Shown piece by piece: positions 16,231 to 25,744 of a stretch of 64,000 bases of DNA (positions are counted from its first letter, which is position 1; every line of letters starts with the position of its first letter). Source of the DNA: Sphingomonas radiodurans (GTDB taxonomy: Bacteria > Pseudomonadota > Alphaproteobacteria > Sphingomonadales > Sphingomonadaceae); NCBI RefSeq assembly GCF_020866845.1, contig NZ_CP086594.1:2762501-2826500 (forward strand), in the 5' to 3' direction. The translations under genes and the position numbers were made by a program. The notes below the pieces were generated by a model that searched no databases, was not told where the DNA came from, and worked only from the letters and a program-made list of their open reading frames with translations.

Positions 16231-16333
16231 TCCCCGGCGACGGCCGGGGCCCAGTCTCGGACCGTCGCCGACGACGCGGATCGCTCCGTTACAGCCACCG
16301 TTGCAACTGGGCCCCGGCCTTCGCCGGGGAAAC
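16231..16333. repeat. Paired palindromic repeat, family B copy 1
   Basis: About 103 bp. Left hairpin 'tccccggcgacggccgggg', right hairpin 'ccccggccttcgccgggg', with 'cccag' and 'ctggg' between them, so the two halves mirror each other. It lies between convergent genes. A second copy is at 50825. Confidence 0.75.
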
Positions 16334-16335
16334 GC

Positions 16336-17616
16336 TTAGGCCAGCTGCGGCTTTACGACAGCGCGCGGGCGCAGCAGGTATAGCGGCACCGCGCTCGCTA
16401 CCAGCAGCAGGCTGAGCCCGCTCGCCTCCCAACCGGCGCCCCAGACCGCGAAGAGCGCAAAGCCGATCCCGACCAACGCCGCGGGGATCGCAACGCGCCG
16501 GCGCAGCGCGGCCACGCACATCGCGAGGTAGAACCACAGGCACGCGCAGGTGGTGAGCAGCGCGAGGAACTGGAAGACGCCACCGAGCGTCGGGCTGGAA
16601 GTCGTCAGGATCAGGGCGCTGGCGAGCCCCGACGACAGCAGCAGCACGCGCACCGGCACGTCGGCGCGCGAGACGCGGCCGAACCAGGCGGGCAACAGGC
16701 CGGCGCGCGCCATGCCGAGCGGCACTTCGCCCTGCAGCAGCACCCAGCCGTTGAGCGCGCCGATCGCCGCAATCGCCGCGAACAGCGCGATGACATTCGA
16801 TGCGCCGGTGCCCCAGAACTGCCCGACGAACAACGCGAACGGCGCCGAGGATTGCGTGACGGTGGCAACTGGCAGCAGCAGCACGATCGCCGAGCAGACG
16901 AGGATGTACAGCAACCCGGTCACCAGCGTGCCAGCCATTGATGCGCGCATCACGTTGCGCGCGGGATCGCGGACGCGTTCGGCGGCGACGCCGGCGGCCT
17001 CGAAACCCACGAGCGGAAACAGCGTCAGCGTCACGGCGGTAGCGAACCCGCCGAGTAACGTGCCGGCGGCGGGAAGCGGAGGCAGTTGTGCCTCGCCACG
17101 AGTGCCGAGCCACGCAGCGATCACGACCACCGCGATCAGCGGGACGAGCTTCAGGATTGTGGTCAGCACCTGAAATTGCCCCGCGCGCCGCGCGCCCGCC
17201 AGATTGAGCAGCGTCAGCAGCCACAGCAGCGCCACCGCCGTCAGCGCACCGCGCGCTGGAGTCGCGCCGAGCACCGGGATCACCGCCGCGAGATAGCTTG
17301 CGGCTGCGATCGCGATCGCGGCATTGGCGCACCATATCGAAACCCAGTAGCTCCAGCCGATCAGCACGCCGGCCAGCTCGCCAAGCTCCGCGCCGGCAAT
17401 TGCCACCGCGCCGTTCGCTTGCGGAAGCTCCTGCGCCAGCCGCCCGATCGTGTACGCGATCGACAATGCGCCGGCGATGCTGACGACCCAGGCCAGCGTC
17501 CCCGTCCAGCCGAACGGCGCGAGCGCGGCGGGCATCATGAAGATGCCCGATCCGATCATCCCGCCAACCACCAGCGCGGTCGCGGTCCAGAAGCCGAACG
17601 GGCGGGTGGTGGTCAT
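16336..17616 (-). CDS. APC family amino-acid permease
   Basis: 426-residue inner-membrane transporter with about 12 hydrophobic helices. The first carries the APC signature 'GGMIGSGIFMMP' (about 15-27), the unwound substrate-binding motif; 'FPLVGFEAAGVAAERVRDPARN' in helix 6 is also typical. Length and motifs resemble the AdiC/CadB/YjeH subgroup. It probably imports or exchanges amino acids or polyamines; specificity cannot be read. ATG at 17616 is preferred to a GTG two codons upstream. Single gene, convergent with the FAD oxidoreductase and divergent from the sulfotransferase. Confidence 0.87.
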   Translation of the reverse strand: MTTTRPFGFWTATALVVGGMIGSGIFMMPAALAPFGWTGTLAWVVSIAGALSIAYTIGRLAQELPQANGAVAIAGAELGELAGVLIGWSYWVSIWCANAAIAIAAASYLAAVIPVLGATPARGALTAVALLWLLTLLNLAGARRAGQFQVLTTILKLVPLIAVVVIAAWLGTRGEAQLPPLPAAGTLLGGFATAVTLTLFPLVGFEAAGVAAERVRDPARNVMRASMAGTLVTGLLYILVCSAIVLLLPVATVTQSSAPFALFVGQFWGTGASNVIALFAAIAAIGALNGWVLLQGEVPLGMARAGLLPAWFGRVSRADVPVRVLLLSSGLASALILTTSSPTLGGVFQFLALLTTCACLWFYLAMCVAALRRRVAIPAALVGIGFALFAVWGAGWEASGLSLLLVASAVPLYLLRPRAVVKPQLA

Positions 17617-17674
17617 GGGCACTGACTAGACCATAGCTTGCCGGGCCTGCCTAGCGTGCTTAACCCACGTTGCG

Positions 17675-19249
17675 ATGGCCACCCGTTATCCGCCCGCGCT
17701 GATCGACGCTGCGCTCGCGCTGCACGACAACCGGCTGCCCGAGGCCGAGCGCGGCCTGAAGGATTATCTCAAGCGCGACCCGTTCGAGCCGCGCGCGATC
17801 CGGATGCTGGCGGAACTCGCCGGGCGGATCGGGCGTAACCGCGATGCCGAGACGCTGCTGCGCCGCGCGCTGGAGATCGCCCCGGCGTTCACCGCGGCGC
17901 GCGCGAACCTCGCGATCGTGCTCTACCGGCTGAACCGCCCGGTTGAGGCGCTCGACGAGCTCGACGCGCTGCTCGCCGCCGAGCCCGATCATGTCGGCCA
18001 TGCCAATCTCAAGGCGGCGGCGCTCGGGCGGCTCGGCAGCTTCGCCGATGCGATCCCGCTGTACGAGAACGTGCTGCGCCAGGCGCCGAACCAGCCCAAG
18101 GTCTGGATGAGCTACGGGCACATGCTCAAGACCGTCGGGCGGCAGCAGGACGGCGTCGAAGCATACCGCCGCGCGATCGCGCTGAAGCCCGAGCTGGGCG
18201 AGGCGTGGTGGAGCCTCGCGAACCTCAAGACGGTGCGGTTCGACGATGGCGACGTGGCGGCGATGCAGGCGGCGCTCGATTGGGTGGGCCTGACCGACGA
18301 GGATCGGCTGCACCTGGATTTCGCGCTCGGCAAGGCGTGGGAGGAGCGGCGTGATGCCGATCGCGCGTTCGAGCATTATGCACGCGGCAATGCGCTGCGG
18401 CGGACGCAGATCGTCTATGATGCCGACGAGACGGAGCGGTTCGTCGACGATGTCGCGGCGGTTGCGACCCGCGAATTCTTCGCCGCACGCGCGGGCTGGG
18501 GCTGCCCGTCGCGCGAAGTGATCTTCGTGCTGGGGATGCCGCGCGCGGGATCGACGCTGATCGAACAGATCCTCGCGAGCCACAGCCAGATCGAGGGCAC
18601 GACCGAACTGCCCGACCTTCCCGCGCTTGCGCGGCGCATCGCCGATTACCCGGCCGGGCTGGCGACGCTCACCGCCGATGAAGCGCGCGCGATGGGCGAG
18701 GACTATCTGCGCCGCACTGCGGTGCAGCGCCGCACCGATCGGCCGCTGTTCATCGACAAGCTGCCCAACAACTGGGCGCACGTCGCGCTGATCCGGCTGA
18801 TCCTGCCCAACGCGATCGTCATCGATGCGCGACGTGAACCGCGGGCGTGCTGCTTCTCCAACTACAAGCAGCATTTCGCGCGCGGGCAGGCGTTCAGTTA
18901 TTCGCTCGACGACATGGGCCGCTATTATCGCGATTACGTGCGGGCGATGGCGCATGTCGATGCGGTGCTGCCGGGGTGGGCGCATCGCGTGATCCATGAG
19001 GCGCTGGTCGAGGATACCGAGGCCGAAGTACGCCGGATGCTGGCGGCGTGTGGCGTCGCGTTCGAGCCCGCGTGCCTCGCGTTCCACGATACCGAGCGCG
19101 CGGTACGCACGGCGAGCTCTGAACAGGTGCGCCAGCCGATCTACCGTACCGGGAACGATGCCTGGGTACCGTTCGCGTCGCGACTGGGTACGTTGGAAAC
19201 TGCGCTGGGCGCGGTGGTCGGCGCTTATCCAGACGCGCCAAAGGCCTAA
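17675..19249 (+). CDS. TPR-repeat sulfotransferase
   Basis: 524-residue two-part protein. Residues about 1-250 are tetratricopeptide repeats (patterns such as 'RNRDAETLLRRALEIAPAFTAARANLAIV'-type, spaced by 34). From about residue 282 a sulfotransferase domain starts with the PAPS 5'-phosphosulfate loop 'LGMPRAGSTLIEQIL', followed by 'INKLPNNW'-like 'IDKLPNNWAHVALI' and the 3'-phosphate region 'DARREPRACCFSNY'. It would transfer sulfate from PAPS to an unknown acceptor, with the TPR part recognising the partner. No signal peptide, so cytoplasmic. Single gene. Confidence 0.87.
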   Translation: MATRYPPALIDAALALHDNRLPEAERGLKDYLKRDPFEPRAIRMLAELAGRIGRNRDAETLLRRALEIAPAFTAARANLAIVLYRLNRPVEALDELDALLAAEPDHVGHANLKAAALGRLGSFADAIPLYENVLRQAPNQPKVWMSYGHMLKTVGRQQDGVEAYRRAIALKPELGEAWWSLANLKTVRFDDGDVAAMQAALDWVGLTDEDRLHLDFALGKAWEERRDADRAFEHYARGNALRRTQIVYDADETERFVDDVAAVATREFFAARAGWGCPSREVIFVLGMPRAGSTLIEQILASHSQIEGTTELPDLPALARRIADYPAGLATLTADEARAMGEDYLRRTAVQRRTDRPLFIDKLPNNWAHVALIRLILPNAIVIDARREPRACCFSNYKQHFARGQAFSYSLDDMGRYYRDYVRAMAHVDAVLPGWAHRVIHEALVEDTEAEVRRMLAACGVAFEPACLAFHDTERAVRTASSEQVRQPIYRTGNDAWVPFASRLGTLETALGAVVGAYPDAPKA

Positions 19250-19309
19250 CTCACTGTAACTTTATGTTGCAAAACTGTCACGACCGGCGGTGAACCAGCG
19301 TCGCGCTGC

Positions 19310-19332
19310 CGAAACGATTGACGTTCGTTTCG
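19310..19332 (+). promoter_or_regulatory. Inverted repeat around a possible -35 box
   Basis: CGAAACGA (19310-19317) and TCGTTTCG (19325-19332) are perfect 8-bp arms separated by TTGACGT, whose TTGACG could be a -35 element. It is 44 bp before the TonB receptor ATG at 19376. A related arrangement (TTGACGTTCGTT) precedes glpK. A repressor site is possible; no regulator is adjacent. Confidence 0.4.
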
Positions 19333-19375
19333 CACCTGCACAATCTTTCGCAACATAGTTCCACGGGGGCGGCGG

Positions 19376-21895
19376 ATGAAGCACGGTTCGGTACGGCGCG
19401 GCACGATAGCAGTTCTGCTTGCGTCGGCGACATTCGTGGCGATGCCCGCAGCGGCGCAGGACGCCTCGACAGCGAACACGCCGGCGGACGACACTACGCA
19501 ATCGGATTTCCAGGACGACATCATCGTCACTGCGCAGAAGCGCGACGAGAATATCCAGGACGTCGCGATCAGCATCCAGGCGATCGGCACGCGGCGGCTC
19601 GATCAGCTCAACGTCACCAACTTCAACGATTACACGCAGCTGCTGCCGTCGGTCGCGTTCCAGACGTCGCAGCCGGGGCTGACGACGGTGTACATGCGCG
19701 GCGTGGCGTCGGGCGGCGACGGCAACCATTCGGGCTCGCTTCCGTCGGTCGGCACGTACCTCGACGAGCAGCCGGTGACGACGATCGGCGGCACGCTCGA
19801 CATCCACATCTACGATATCGCGCGGATCGAGAGCCTCGCCGGGCCGCAGGGCACGCTATACGGCGCATCGTCGCAGGCGGGCACGATCCGCATCATCACC
19901 AACAAGCCCGATACGTCAGGCTTCTACGGCCGGGTCGACGGCGAGGTGAACACTGTCGAGAGCGGCGGCGTCGGCGGACGGATCGAGGGCATGATCAACG
20001 CGCCGCTGTCGGACATGGCCGCGCTGCGCGTCACCGGCTTCTACCAGCGCGACGCCGGCTATATCGACAACGTGCCCGGCACGCGCAGCTTCCTGCCGCA
20101 GCCCGGCGGCATCACCGTCAACAACGACGCCTTCGTCGAGAAGGATTATAACGACAACGAAACGTGGGGCGGTCGCGCCGCGCTGAAGATCGATCTCGAC
20201 GATACGTGGACCGTCACGCCTACGGTGCTCTACCAGGAGCTGCGCACCGACGGCAGCTTCGCCTATGATCCGCAGGTCGGCGATCTGCAGGTGCAGCGCT
20301 TCTACCCCGAATATCGCCGCGACCGCTTCATCCAGGGCGCGCTGACGATCGAGGGGCAGATCGGCAATTGGGACGTGACCTATGCCGGCGCGTATCTCGA
20401 CCGGCGCACCGCGCAATCGTCCGACTACACCGACTATTCGGAATCGTATGACTCGCTCTATTCCTCGGTCGGCGGACTCGCGGGCTATTTCTACTATCAG
20501 GACGCCGCCGGGAACACGATCGACCCGCGGCAGAACGTGTTGGCGACCGACCACTTCAAGAAGCTGAGCCAGGAACTGCGCGTCGCATCGCCCGCAAGCG
20601 AGCCGTTCCGCATCGTCGCTGGCATGTTCTACCAGCGGCAAAGCAACCTGATCAACCAGGATTACCAGATCCCCAACCTTGGGGCGGACGTGTCGGTCAA
20701 CGGCCGCCCGGGCACCTTGTGGCTGACGCAGCAGGAGCGCGTCGACAAGGATTATGCGGTCTTCGGCGAGGCAAGCTTCGACGTGCTGCCTACCGTGACG
20801 CTCACCGCCGGCGGCCGTGCGTTCATCTACGACAATTCGCTGATCGGCTTCTTCGGCTTCGGCCGCAATCCGGGTGTCGATCCCGCCGACGGCCGGCCGT
20901 TCACCGCCACGCCGTTCAACGCCGCTGGCTCGGGGCAGACCGGCGTTGCGGGCTGCTATCTCGCGGGCGGGATCACGCTGCGCGACGCCTATCTGAATGG
21001 CGGCGACACATCGACATTGTTGCCCGGCATCGTCGACGGCAGCCCGTGCACCAACCTCGCCGCCGTCTCGGGCGGCAACATCGTGCCGCGCAAGGCGTCG
21101 GGCAGTGGCGTCACGTATCGCTTCAACGCGACGTGGAAGCCGGTCGAGGACGTCCTGCTCTACGGCACCTGGTCGCGCGGCTTCCGGCCGGGCGGGATCA
21201 ACCGGCGCGGTGACATCGGCTCGTACGCCGCCGATTTCCTGACCAATTATGAGCTCGGCTGGAAGACGACGCTGCTCGACGGCAAGCTGCGGTTCAACGG
21301 CGCGGTCTATCAGCAGAATTGGGATGCCTTCCAATTCTCGTTCCTGGGTGAGAATAGCTTCACCATCATCCAGAACGGCCCCGACGCGCGTATCCGCGGC
21401 ATCGAGAGCGACATCAATCTCGGCGTCGGCCCGCTCTCGCTCACCGCGGCGGGATCGTACACCGATGCCAAGACGCGTACCGATTTGTGCGCCGCGCAGA
21501 TCTGCGACGGCACCGGCGACGATATCCTTGCGCCGGCGGGCACGCGGCTGCCGATCACGCCGCGCTTCAAGGTGAGCGGCACCGCGCGTTATTCGGTGCC
21601 GGTCGGCGCGGCGAAGGGCTATGTCCAGCTGCTCGTCGCGCACCAGAGCTCGGCCGCATCGGATATCCGCGTCGACAAGGCGGCGGCGATCGGGCGGCTC
21701 GCGGCCTATACGACGGGCAATCTGGCGGTCGGCGCAGAACTCAAGAACTTCACCTTCGAAGTCTTTGCGCAAAACGTGTGGGACGAGCGCGGCCAGCTGA
21801 CGCGCTTCCAACAGTGCGGCACGTGCGACCAGCGGCCGTATATCGTGCCGATCCGCCCGCGCACGATCGGGCTCCGCGCCGGGGCCAAGTTCTGA
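19376..21895 (+). CDS. TonB-dependent outer-membrane receptor
   Basis: 839-residue receptor. It has a signal peptide (residues 1 to about 26, ending 'AAAQ'), a TonB box 'DDIIVTAQKRDEN', a plug domain with 'YLDEQPV', 'IESLAGPQGTLYGASSQAGTIRIITNKP', and a C-terminal beta-barrel ending in the aromatic residue 'LRAGAKF'. It takes up an unidentified ligand with TonB energy. Sphingomonads use many such receptors for plant glycosides and oligosaccharides. The CaiB-type gene 113 bp downstream on the same strand could be co-expressed, but no transporter partner is near. ATG has GGGGGCGGCGG upstream. Confidence 0.9.
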   Translation: MKHGSVRRGTIAVLLASATFVAMPAAAQDASTANTPADDTTQSDFQDDIIVTAQKRDENIQDVAISIQAIGTRRLDQLNVTNFNDYTQLLPSVAFQTSQPGLTTVYMRGVASGGDGNHSGSLPSVGTYLDEQPVTTIGGTLDIHIYDIARIESLAGPQGTLYGASSQAGTIRIITNKPDTSGFYGRVDGEVNTVESGGVGGRIEGMINAPLSDMAALRVTGFYQRDAGYIDNVPGTRSFLPQPGGITVNNDAFVEKDYNDNETWGGRAALKIDLDDTWTVTPTVLYQELRTDGSFAYDPQVGDLQVQRFYPEYRRDRFIQGALTIEGQIGNWDVTYAGAYLDRRTAQSSDYTDYSESYDSLYSSVGGLAGYFYYQDAAGNTIDPRQNVLATDHFKKLSQELRVASPASEPFRIVAGMFYQRQSNLINQDYQIPNLGADVSVNGRPGTLWLTQQERVDKDYAVFGEASFDVLPTVTLTAGGRAFIYDNSLIGFFGFGRNPGVDPADGRPFTATPFNAAGSGQTGVAGCYLAGGITLRDAYLNGGDTSTLLPGIVDGSPCTNLAAVSGGNIVPRKASGSGVTYRFNATWKPVEDVLLYGTWSRGFRPGGINRRGDIGSYAADFLTNYELGWKTTLLDGKLRFNGAVYQQNWDAFQFSFLGENSFTIIQNGPDARIRGIESDINLGVGPLSLTAAGSYTDAKTRTDLCAAQICDGTGDDILAPAGTRLPITPRFKVSGTARYSVPVGAAKGYVQLLVAHQSSAASDIRVDKAAAIGRLAAYTTGNLAVGAELKNFTFEVFAQNVWDERGQLTRFQQCGTCDQRPYIVPIRPRTIGLRAGAKF

Positions 21896-22008
21896 CGCGA
21901 GCGCCGTTCGCGCAACTAAGGGTTGGCGAACCGGGCCCTTCGCTGGCAGGTTGAACCACGCGCGGTGGCGGATCGGGAGAATCCGAGCGTCCGCGCGAGG
22001 GAGAGATC

Positions 22009-23157
22009 ATGCTGAACGGAATCCGGGTCGTCGAACTTGCCAGCTATATCGCGGGGCCCGGTGCGTGCGGGCTGCTCGCCGACTGGGGCGCCGACGTGAT
22101 CAAGGTCGAGCCCAAGCAGGGCGATCCGATGCGGATGTTTTTCGCCTCGGTCGGCCGCGACGATACCGAGAACCGCGTGTTCGAGACCGACAATCGCGGC
22201 AAGCGCTCGATCGCGCTCGATATCGCCGATCCCGCGGATGCCGCCACGCTGCGTGCGCTGATTCTGTCGGCCGACGTGTTCGTCACCAACGCGCGCCCCG
22301 GATCACTGCGGCGCGCCAATATCGATTGCGACGAGTTGCGCGCGATCAAGCCAAGCCTGATCATCGTCAGCTTCACCGGCTATGGCGCGACCGGGCCGGA
22401 AGCCGATCGTCCGGGGTTCGACATCACCGCCTTCTGGGCGCGCAGCGGGCTGTGCTCGCTGGTGAGCGTGAAGGGCGGCGATCCGGTGCCGCTGCGCACC
22501 GGAATCGGCGATCACATGGCAGCGGTGGGGATCGCCGGCGCCGTCTCCGCGGCGCTGTTCCACCGCGAGCGAACCGGCGAGGGGCAGAAGATCGAGACGT
22601 CGCTGCTGCGCATGGGCGTCTATGCCGGGGCGTCCGAACATGCCGTGCAGTTGCAGGCCGGCAAGCTCGCCTCGACCAAGACGCGGATGAAAGCGGTCGA
22701 GCCGCTCAATAATTTCTTCCAAACCGAGGACGGCCGCTGGTTCGTCGTCGTGCCACGGCAGGGCGGGGGCGATTGGCCGAAGCTGGCGGCGGCGGCGGGG
22801 CATCCCGAATGGCTCGACGATCCGCGCTTCACCGGGTTCAAGGCGCGGCGCGCGAACGGCGCAGCGCTGGTGGCGCTGCTCGACGCGGCGTTCGGCGCGA
22901 TGACGTGGGATGAGGCAGCGGCGGCGATCGAGGCGGCGGGGCTCATCTGGGGGCCGGTGCAGACCGTGGCGCAAGCGGCGAACGATCCGCAAGCCGCCGC
23001 CGCGGGCTGTTTCGTCGAGGTGCCGGGCGCCGATGGCGCGCCGATCCGACTGCCGGCAGGCCCAATCGATTTCGGCGCGATGCCCGATCCCACCTATCGC
23101 CGCGCCCCGGCGATCGGCGAGCATGATGCCGAGCTTCGCGCCGAGCTGGAAGGCTGA
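22009..23157 (+). CDS. CaiB/BaiF family CoA-transferase
   Basis: 382-residue class III CoA-transferase, which moves CoA between an acyl-CoA donor and a carboxylic acid through an Asp-anhydride intermediate. N-terminal 'LNGIRVVELASYIAGPGACGLLADWGADVIKVE' region is characteristic (residues 1-33), and the catalytic Asp is probably D168 in 'GIGDHMAAVG'. 'FVVVPRQGGGDWPKLAAAAG' matches the later linker. The ATG is preceded by GAGGGAGAG. Slightly shorter than CaiB (405). The substrate is unknown. It follows the TonB receptor on the same strand. Confidence 0.88.
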   Translation: MLNGIRVVELASYIAGPGACGLLADWGADVIKVEPKQGDPMRMFFASVGRDDTENRVFETDNRGKRSIALDIADPADAATLRALILSADVFVTNARPGSLRRANIDCDELRAIKPSLIIVSFTGYGATGPEADRPGFDITAFWARSGLCSLVSVKGGDPVPLRTGIGDHMAAVGIAGAVSAALFHRERTGEGQKIETSLLRMGVYAGASEHAVQLQAGKLASTKTRMKAVEPLNNFFQTEDGRWFVVVPRQGGGDWPKLAAAAGHPEWLDDPRFTGFKARRANGAALVALLDAAFGAMTWDEAAAAIEAAGLIWGPVQTVAQAANDPQAAAAGCFVEVPGADGAPIRLPAGPIDFGAMPDPTYRRAPAIGEHDAELRAELEG

Positions 23158-23217
23158 GCGCGGGCCATTGTTGAGGCTATCTCGCTTCGACAAAGTACAT
23201 CGAAGCTTCACCACACG

Positions 23218-23293
23218 CCGTTCGTGTCGAGCGAAGTCGAGACACCGAGGTTGCTGCGTGTAGCTGTCCCTCGACTACGCTCGGGACGAACGG
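23218..23293. repeat. Palindromic repeat, family D (short form) copy 1
   Basis: Ends 'ccgttcgtgtcgagcgaagtc' and 'gactacgctcgggacgaacgg' mirror each other over about 76 bp. Closest relative is at 34453-34528. Confidence 0.72.
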
Positions 23294-23355
23294 CATAGAG
23301 CGGCCCAACTTCCGCGCCCCCAGGTGCGCGGAACATTCGTGAAAGGTTTCACCCG

Positions 23356-25158
23356 TTGCGCCTTGCCCTTGCTCTCCTGTTGTCCGCCACCATCCCCACG
23401 CTCGCCATCGCGCGAACCCCAGCCGCGCCGCCCGCGGCCCCGGCGACGGGCGAGGGAGAAAAGCTGCGGCGGATCTTCGCCGAGAGCGACGAGGCCTCGC
23501 TACGCCGCGGCCCGCTGCGCGCGATCTTCCGCGGCGATCTGCGCTATGCTGATCGGCTCGAACCGTTCCTGACCGAGGCCTATGAGGAAGGCGAGCGGCA
23601 AGCGCTGGTCGACAATCTGCGTGCGCTCGGCACGGTCGATCGGGCCAAGCTGTCGGCGGTCGATCGTATTGCGTATGACGTGTTCAAGGCGGACAACGAG
23701 CGTGACCTGAGGGGCTTCGCGCCCGAGATCCGGCGCATCGGCGACGTGCTGCCGATCAACCACTTCCAGGGCTTCCAGACCTTCTATCCCGAGTTCGCCT
23801 CCGGCCAGGGGGCGGCACCGTTCAAGACGACGCTCGACTATGACAACAATCTCAAACGCAACGCCGAATATGGCCGGGTAGTCGATCGGATGATCGCGCG
23901 CGCGCGCGAGGGCATGGCGCGCGGCATCACGCCGCCCAAGCTGGTCGTGAGGAACGTGATCGAGCAGCTCGATAACCTGCTGGGCGCGCCGCTCGAAAAG
24001 TCGCTGTTCTACGCCCCCGTCGTGACGTTCCCCGACGCGGTGCCCGCGGCCGATCGCACACGGCTGACCCAGGCTTATACCGTGCAGGTGCGCGACGTGC
24101 TCAACCCCGCACATCGCCGGCTGCGCGATTTCCTGCAGACCGAATATCTGCCCAAGGCGCGCGACACGGTGGGGCTCTCGGCGCTGCCGGGCGGGGCGGC
24201 GCTGTACGATTATCTGATCGAGAGCAGCACGACGCTGCCGATGAAGGCGGAGGAAGTCCACGCGCTCGGCCTGTCGGAGGTCAAGCGTATCCTCGCTGAA
24301 ATGGAGGCGCAGAAGGGCCGTGCCGGGTTCGCCGGTACGCTGCCCGAGTTCTTCACGCTGCTGCGCACCGATCCGCGCTTCCAGCCCAAGACCGCCGAAG
24401 AGGTCGCTGCCGGCTATCAGGCGATCGGCAAGCGCGTCGACGCGCGGGTGCGCGAGCAGTTCGCGCTCACCCCCAAGACGCCGCTCGAGATTCGCCCGGT
24501 GCCGGCGTTCCGCGAGAAGTCCGACGCCGCCGGATCGTACCAGCAGGGCACCCCGGATGGCACGCGGCCGGGCGTGTTTTACTACAACACCTACGATCTG
24601 AAGAACCGTTACCTGTGGGGCATGGAGACCTTGTACCTGCACGAAGCGGTGCCGGGGCATCACTTCCAGATCAGCCTGGCGCAGGAGAATGCGAGCTTGC
24701 CGGCGTTCATGCGCTTCGGCGGCAATACGGCCTTCGTCGAGGGCTGGGCGCTCTATGCCGAGTCGCTGTACCCCGAGCTCGGCGTCGAGACCGATCCGTA
24801 TCAGCGGATGGGCGGGCTCAGCGACGAGATGCTGCGCGCGATGCGACTGGTGGTCGACACCGGCATCCACGCCAAGGGCTGGGGCCGCGATCAGGCGATC
24901 AAATACATGCTCGACAATTCGCCGATGCCCGAGAGCGACGCGACCGCCGAAGTGGAACGCTACATTGCGATCCCGGGCCAGGCGCTGGCGTACAAGATCG
25001 GCCAGTTGACGATCCTGCGGCTGAAGGCGCAGGCGAAGGCGCAGCTGGGCGCGCGCTTCGACCCACGCGCGTTCCATGCGGCGGTGCTCGATACCGGCGC
25101 GCTGCCGATGCCGGTGCTGGAGCGCAAGCTGGCCGATTGGATGGCAGGGCAGAAGTAA
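23356..25158 (+). CDS. DUF885 family metallopeptidase-like protein, exported
   Basis: 600-residue protein with a signal peptide (LALALLLSATIPTLAIA) and the DUF885 domain through the rest. The motif 'HEAVPGHH' (residues 429-436) has the form of a zinc HExxxGHH site, so a metallo-carboxypeptidase-like activity in the periplasm is likely. 'VEGWALYAESL' is another family mark, with a possible third ligand. The start is a TTG at 23356, with GAAAGG eight bases before it; no ATG precedes the signal peptide, so the unusual start is required. Single gene. Confidence 0.85.
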   Translation: MRLALALLLSATIPTLAIARTPAAPPAAPATGEGEKLRRIFAESDEASLRRGPLRAIFRGDLRYADRLEPFLTEAYEEGERQALVDNLRALGTVDRAKLSAVDRIAYDVFKADNERDLRGFAPEIRRIGDVLPINHFQGFQTFYPEFASGQGAAPFKTTLDYDNNLKRNAEYGRVVDRMIARAREGMARGITPPKLVVRNVIEQLDNLLGAPLEKSLFYAPVVTFPDAVPAADRTRLTQAYTVQVRDVLNPAHRRLRDFLQTEYLPKARDTVGLSALPGGAALYDYLIESSTTLPMKAEEVHALGLSEVKRILAEMEAQKGRAGFAGTLPEFFTLLRTDPRFQPKTAEEVAAGYQAIGKRVDARVREQFALTPKTPLEIRPVPAFREKSDAAGSYQQGTPDGTRPGVFYYNTYDLKNRYLWGMETLYLHEAVPGHHFQISLAQENASLPAFMRFGGNTAFVEGWALYAESLYPELGVETDPYQRMGGLSDEMLRAMRLVVDTGIHAKGWGRDQAIKYMLDNSPMPESDATAEVERYIAIPGQALAYKIGQLTILRLKAQAKAQLGARFDPRAFHAAVLDTGALPMPVLERKLADWMAGQK

Positions 25159-25204
25159 CGATCGCCGCTCGGCCATAGCCGCGGCCGTACAAGGCGCTTG
25201 CGGT

Positions 25205-25744
25205 TCAGCCTTGCTGCGCGGCCAAGCCGGAATCGCTCTTGGCCGGCCGGCGCGCGCTGCTGCGTTTGCGGCTGGCCGGCGCCGGTTCGGCTTCCGGTGT
25301 GGTGACCACCGCTGCGGCCGCGGCACGCGCCGCCGCGGCCCGCCCGCCCAAGCCGATCTTCAGCGCCATCGCGCGGCGCGCGGCGCTGTAGGAGGGGGCG
25401 ACCATCGGGTAATCGTGCCGCAATCCATAGCGCTGGCGATATTCGTCCGGCGTCAGGCCATGCGCCTTCAGGTGGCGGGCTAGCGACATGTACGGCTTGC
25501 CGTCGATCATCGAAATGATGCGATCGGGCGAGGCAAGTGATTTGCGGATGCTGACCGCGGGTTCGTGCTCTGGCTCGGGCTCGACCGCAGCCGGCGCTGA
25601 AGGAACCAGCAGATCGGTGATCATCTGATGGGTCGACATCAGGAAGCCGGGTACGTCGCTTGCCGAAACCCGTGTGTTCGGATTGGTCAACCAGGCGATC
25701 GTCAATTCCGTCGCCAACGCAATTGTTTTGACGTCCTGTCCCAT
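25205..25744 (-). CDS. mucR: MucR/Ros-type transcriptional regulator
   Basis: 179-residue regulator of the alphaproteobacterial MucR family, global repressors that bind AT-rich promoters. The N-terminal oligomerisation part (about 1-45) is followed by a linker rich in Ala, Pro and Glu and the zinc-finger-like DNA-binding region with 'DGKPYMSLARHLKAHGLTPDEYRQRYGL' type sequence (around residues 95-125) and 'DYPMVAPSYSAARR'. Odd feature: the family's first cysteine position (C-L-x-D-G) reads 'ISMIDGK', so the usual Cys ligands are missing while both His of 'RHLKAH' remain. The C-terminus is basic. ATG at 25744 is preferred; an ATG five codons upstream is possible. Confidence 0.87.
   Translation of the reverse strand: MGQDVKTIALATELTIAWLTNPNTRVSASDVPGFLMSTHQMITDLLVPSAPAAVEPEPEHEPAVSIRKSLASPDRIISMIDGKPYMSLARHLKAHGLTPDEYRQRYGLRHDYPMVAPSYSAARRAMALKIGLGGRAAAARAAAAAVVTTPEAEPAPASRKRSSARRPAKSDSGLAAQQG

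Noticed and set aside
19916..21811. Long minus-strand open frame (631 codons) opposite a TonB receptor
   Set aside because: It mirrors the receptor gene in a high-GC region, is rich in Arg, Asp and His without domain sequence, and has no ribosome-binding site.
23500..25326. Minus-strand open frame of 608 codons opposite DUF885
   Set aside because: No recognisable sequence; the plus-strand frame has the signal peptide and HExxxGHH motif.
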